9,508 nt of DNA. Source: Bacillota bacterium. GTDB lineage: Bacteria; Bacillota_E; JAJZYS01; JAJYTV01. Below, one piece after another: positions 7,601-9,508 of this stretch. Location of the stretch: positions 1 through 9,508 of the forward strand of contig JAJZVM010000165.1 in assembly GCA_021845645.1 (NCBI GenBank), read 5' to 3'. The notes beneath the pieces are model-generated. The model was not told the origin of the DNA. It ran no database searches and worked only from the letters and a program-made list of their open reading frames with translations. The translations under genes were made by a program, and so were the position numbers. Within the stretch, counting starts at the first letter, position 1. Each line of letters begins with the position of its first letter.

Positions 7601-8972
7601 GGAGGCGGCGGAGCGCATGCTCCAGCAGCCGGACGCCCAGCGGGAGCTCGTCCGAGACGTCGGGGACCAGCCCGGCGCGACCGTGCAGGCCTGGCGCGAC
7701 GGCCAGTCCATCTCGGTGGCCAGCTTCGGGGACTCCGCGCAGCACATCGCGTGGCATGGCTACGCCGCACAGCTCGGCGTTCGCAGCATGTTGGCGGTAC
7801 CCGTACTCGACCCGAGCGGACATATGGTGGGAGGTGTCTGCCTCTTCGGCCAGCAGGTCTGCCAGTTCGAGTCCCCGGCCATGCGCCAGTTCGCGCAGTC
7901 CGTCGCGCAGCGCTGGGCGGAACTCTGGCGCCGCACGGCGCTCCCGGCGGGCAGCGTGGCTGTGCCGCACGCCCTGGCGCGCGCCTACCGCGAGCGGCTG
8001 TTCGCGGGCGGCCTCAGCATGTTCATGCAGCCGATCGTCGATCTCAGGACCGGCGAGCTCGTCAAGGTGGAGGCGCTTGCGCGCCTGATCCTGCCCGATG
8101 GACGAACACTGGTGCCCAGGGACTTCCTACCGCTGCTCGGCGACGCCGAGCTCGCACGCCTCTTCCGCCAGGGACTCGACCATGCCCTTCACCACCTCGC
8201 ATCCTGGGTCGGGCAGGGTCTCCAGCTTGGCGTGTCGGTCAACCTCCCACCCTCGACGCTCCTCATCCCCGACTGCGACCGCTGGGTCGCCGAGGCGCTC
8301 GAGCGGCACGACGTCCCGCACGACAGGCTTACACTGGAACTTCTGGAGACCACGCTGATCGACGAGGACGCGAGGGACAGCGCCATTGCACGGCTCGCGG
8401 GACTCGGCGTCCGCCTGGCCCTCGACGATCTCGGCGCGGGCTACAGCAGCCTGAGGCGGCTCTCGAGCCTGCCCTTCCAGATGATCAAGATCGACCGGGG
8501 GCTACTGCGCCGCCTGCGCGACGAACCGGAGTTGACGCTTTCGGTGATGGATGCCCTGATCGAAATGGGCCGCCGTCTTGGCCGGGACGTGGTGGTCGAG
8601 GGTCTGGAGGACCGCGGGACGATCGAGGTGGCCTCGCTGCTCGGAGCCGCGCTGGGACAAGGCTATGGACTGGCCCACCCGATGCCCCCTGAGGAACTTC
8701 CCGCCTGGCGGGAGCGTTTCCGGCTGCCGATCGAGCCGGGGTCCTCACACACCTACCTCGGCGCCTTGGCGCAACACTGGAAACATGGGCACGCCATGCC
8801 CATCGAGCAGTGTCCGGTGACCGCGTTCTTCCGGGAGAAACGTCTGACGGCCACGAAAGCCGCCCGTGCGCACGCCGGGGCGCACGAGGCACCAGGTGAC
8901 GACACGCCGCAGCGGGACCTCACCGGGTGGTTCCTCGAGCGCATAAAGATGCCGGCGGCGGACGAGGACTGA
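4692..8972 (+). CDS. Membrane-anchored hybrid GGDEF-EAL cyclic-di-GMP enzyme with HAMP, GAF, PAS and globin-like sensor domains
   Basis: The product has 1426 residues. It has an N-terminal membrane helix (about 14-36), a periplasmic helical sensor (37-198), a second helix (199-217) and HAMP (218-268). GAF follows (279-447), then PAS with its C-terminal cap (455-570) and GGDEF (572-745). In GGDEF the motif is intact (660-664), with D619, N627 and D636 at the metal and GTP positions, but the inhibitory RxxD reads RKSE (651-654). A DosC-like globin region follows at about 771-905, with GEVHALVGV and H849 at the haem-ligand position. A second GAF (about 905-1082) and EAL (about 1093-1340) come next. 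In EAL, E1127, N1184, E1216, D1245, D1246, K1266, E1303 and Q1323 are all present, so both activities are possible; loop 6 reads DDLGAG instead of DDFGTG. The tail (1341-1426) is His/Cys-rich. GGGAGG (4674-4679) lies 12 bases before the ATG, a long spacing; no better start exists. Signals and the dominant activity are inferred. Confidence 0.95.
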   Translation: MRTLRHLRTSLLTQMTLVVMLLVLLAVAQGLYSLLMLDRIQAALTETVQSAFVLVRQVDVVHGDFLAFDDQANMWVGLRPYGLQSAYAKSTLTQALAAEEQLDFGLAQLRGQNLPAPEKALVTRLSGTISAYDGYWKRVQRDAYTDPALSARLMYIGNHQVTSRARSEFRSLSSALVARAQKQVAGARATSRTLLASLALQDLAMLILGILAALIVRRSVRPLAHVADTLDRMAAGQFDAPVELSRRQDEVGRLTKATAVLAAELRRGRSGQQQRQTDLERLVAFNAVLAEAGRITLSAEDEQQLLRGVCALAVQRAPLPLVWFGIPDDGDRLRVRASAGATDYLKDLLISVRPDIPEGRGPAGHAWRTGETQYVASIAASPDMEPWRERAASFGITATVVVPVRRAGAIWGLLNFHLTGGQEFSPDIRLLLDELARTVSQGLDRLDASARARELAKVQALLLDQTYAGISMGRDRQLILANRHLLEMLGYAREDELIGQSARVLYASEEEYDRVGEIYATLPEKGVGVVPNVRLARRDGRELVGDVTMSLTISEGVETVIWTVHDVTERFQLERDLEEKAYHDTLTRLPNKRAMDGELAKALERAQRHGKALVVGLADLDGFKAVNGALGHATGDRTLAEFADRLRQVVRKSEFVARFGGDEFVILLEDFDLPLDLHMLQTVLARLHGAVEQPFEPLEGHSFNLEISLGLAVFPDDGPDGETLLRRADQALAHLKAHKHDRVQWWHVVSDRANVDAGGDADIDAYDSGAETLLTANRALFRQAAEDFAQAFHKRTQLDEPSQGLLGNLPGSILDEHQTAQRDLMNFLLGPSLSRSGLRSRARELGEVHALVGVDTTMLSRAIALYRAALTNRLEQTLLSARQKYRLLLLAERRLQDYLEAELRAMQRVSSAYFDLLSAPLPDPHTRWVDGLRIELNAMGQLPGIAAALMLRLNPADGLLTIEHSAGPAAEAAERMLQQPDAQRELVRDVGDQPGATVQAWRDGQSISVASFGDSAQHIAWHGYAAQLGVRSMLAVPVLDPSGHMVGGVCLFGQQVCQFESPAMRQFAQSVAQRWAELWRRTALPAGSVAVPHALARAYRERLFAGGLSMFMQPIVDLRTGELVKVEALARLILPDGRTLVPRDFLPLLGDAELARLFRQGLDHALHHLASWVGQGLQLGVSVNLPPSTLLIPDCDRWVAEALERHDVPHDRLTLELLETTLIDEDARDSAIARLAGLGVRLALDDLGAGYSSLRRLSSLPFQMIKIDRGLLRRLRDEPELTLSVMDALIEMGRRLGRDVVVEGLEDRGTIEVASLLGAALGQGYGLAHPMPPEELPAWRERFRLPIEPGSSHTYLGALAQHWKHGHAMPIEQCPVTAFFREKRLTATKAARAHAGAHEAPGDDTPQRDLTGWFLERIKMPAADED

Positions 8973-8980
8973 CAGCCGAA

Positions 8981-9014
8981 CGCAGGGCCCCTGGCGCGTC
9001 CACTTTGCCCTGCG
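8981..9014 (+). terminator. Hairpin after the GGDEF-EAL gene, possible transcription end
   Basis: CGCAGGGC (8981-8988) and GCCCTGCG (9007-9014) form a perfect 8-bp stem around an 18-base loop, beginning 8 bases after the stop codon. No T-run follows, so efficiency as an intrinsic terminator is doubtful. Confidence 0.35.
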
Positions 9015-9126
9015 ACCCACGCAACAGGGAGTATGGCAACCGGCGGAAGATCGCCGCGAAGCACTGTGGCGCAAGGCGCCGTCGGACCCCGCGCTGATGA
9101 AGGCTGGGGCTGCTTCCGTACGCCCG

Positions 9127-9508
9127 AAGCTGCTTGGGGCATTGCCGCTTTTTTGAAGAACAGATCAAGGCGATCGACCGGGCATTCGCGGCGCGATTTC
9201 GACCCTTCGCTCGACTGGGCAAACCAGCGCAGGCCTCGGACAGGTCCCCCAGCACGGATGCTCGGAACCGGGTCCGATCGACTTCAAAACGATGTGAAAC
9301 TAGCGAAGTTCGCCGGTCTCGCCTGGCGCAGGTGCCCGCCCTGCAAACTCGAGGCCAAAGACCGGCCGCTCGCTCGCTCCCGCAGCCGGCACCTCCGCTA
9401 CTGTCTCGTCGAGGCGGCCAACCCCGTTCGAGCGCGCGGTCCCCCTTGTGGTCCGCAACGGCAGAAATGCGAAAAGGACTCAGATCGCCGACATTGGCGG
9501 CAGCGTCC
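9127..9508 (+). pseudogene. Remnant of an IS110-family transposase, frameshifted and cut by the window edge
   Basis: Three pieces in different frames resemble the middle and C-terminal part of IS110-type transposases. Positions 9127-9153 read KLLGALPLF before a stop at 9154. In the next frame from 9149, after a run of six Ts, the sequence reads FFEEQIKAIDRAFAARF, the helix before the C-terminal domain. A third frame from about 9282 reads LQNDVKLAKFAGLAWRR, then RPLARSRSRHLRYCLVEAANPVRAR (about 9363-9437), the signature of the Transposase_20 domain. The switches imply at least two frameshifts. Usual residues are also replaced, as in RYCLVEA for RYYLVEA. The N-terminal DEDD domain is not visible upstream, so the element is also truncated or rearranged. 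From 9015 to about 9126 I see no recognisable coding. No element ends or bridge-RNA region can be placed. Family recognition is by motif memory. Confidence 0.7.

Noticed and set aside
8745..9255. Three overlapping minus-strand open frames of 109-129 codons at the end of the EAL gene and beyond
   Set aside because: No recognisable motifs or convincing start sites; overlap with the EAL tail and transposase remnant points to chance open frames.
9033..9508. Open plus-strand frame from the ATG at 9033 to the window edge
   Set aside because: Only its last third resembles transposase; the earlier part is unrelated sequence, and the matching helix lies in another frame, so I treat it as a chance open frame across a pseudogene.

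Overview
This is a high-GC bacterial window (roughly two thirds G+C by eye) with five recognisable protein genes, one well-resolved riboswitch and a decayed transposase at the right edge. The host cannot be fixed from the sequence. The T-box leader in front of thrS and the YdjI-like SPFH protein recall Gram-positive lineages such as GC-rich Bacillota. The very large GAF/PAS/GGDEF/EAL protein recalls proteobacterial cyclic-di-GMP regulators. Horizontal transfer in either direction is possible.

Layout. Positions 1-699 (+) hold the C-terminal part of a DHA2-type MFS exporter whose start lies outside the window. Positions 700-1187 are non-coding: three hairpins just after the MFS gene, then a sigma-70-like promoter (908-937) and a complete threonine T-box leader (about 945-1148) ending in an intrinsic terminator. 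It controls thrS (1188-3107, +), encoding a full-length threonyl-tRNA synthetase with all zinc and editing residues in place. Convergent to thrS, only 4 bases away, is a two-gene minus-strand operon: an SPFH/band-7 protein (3648-4475) followed, 2 bases after its stop, by an unrecognised helical protein of 177 residues (3112-3645). Across a 216-base divergent intergenic region lies a 1426-residue membrane-anchored cyclic-di-GMP enzyme (4692-8972, +). From 8973 to the end there is no intact gene: a hairpin follows the stop, and from about 9127 there is a frameshifted IS110-family transposase remnant.

How the parts relate. The T-box and thrS form one self-contained unit: uncharged tRNA-Thr should read the ACC specifier and allow transcription into thrS. 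The SPFH gene and its partner are probably co-translated, but their role is unknown. The cyclic-di-GMP protein is the most unusual item. Between its GGDEF and EAL halves it carries a region resembling the sensor globin of E. coli DosC, including the proximal-histidine motif, and its C-terminal tail carries a His/Cys pattern resembling a shortened CZB zinc-binding module. If both hold, one polypeptide could join periplasmic, GAF, PAS, haem and metal inputs to synthesis and breakdown of cyclic-di-GMP.
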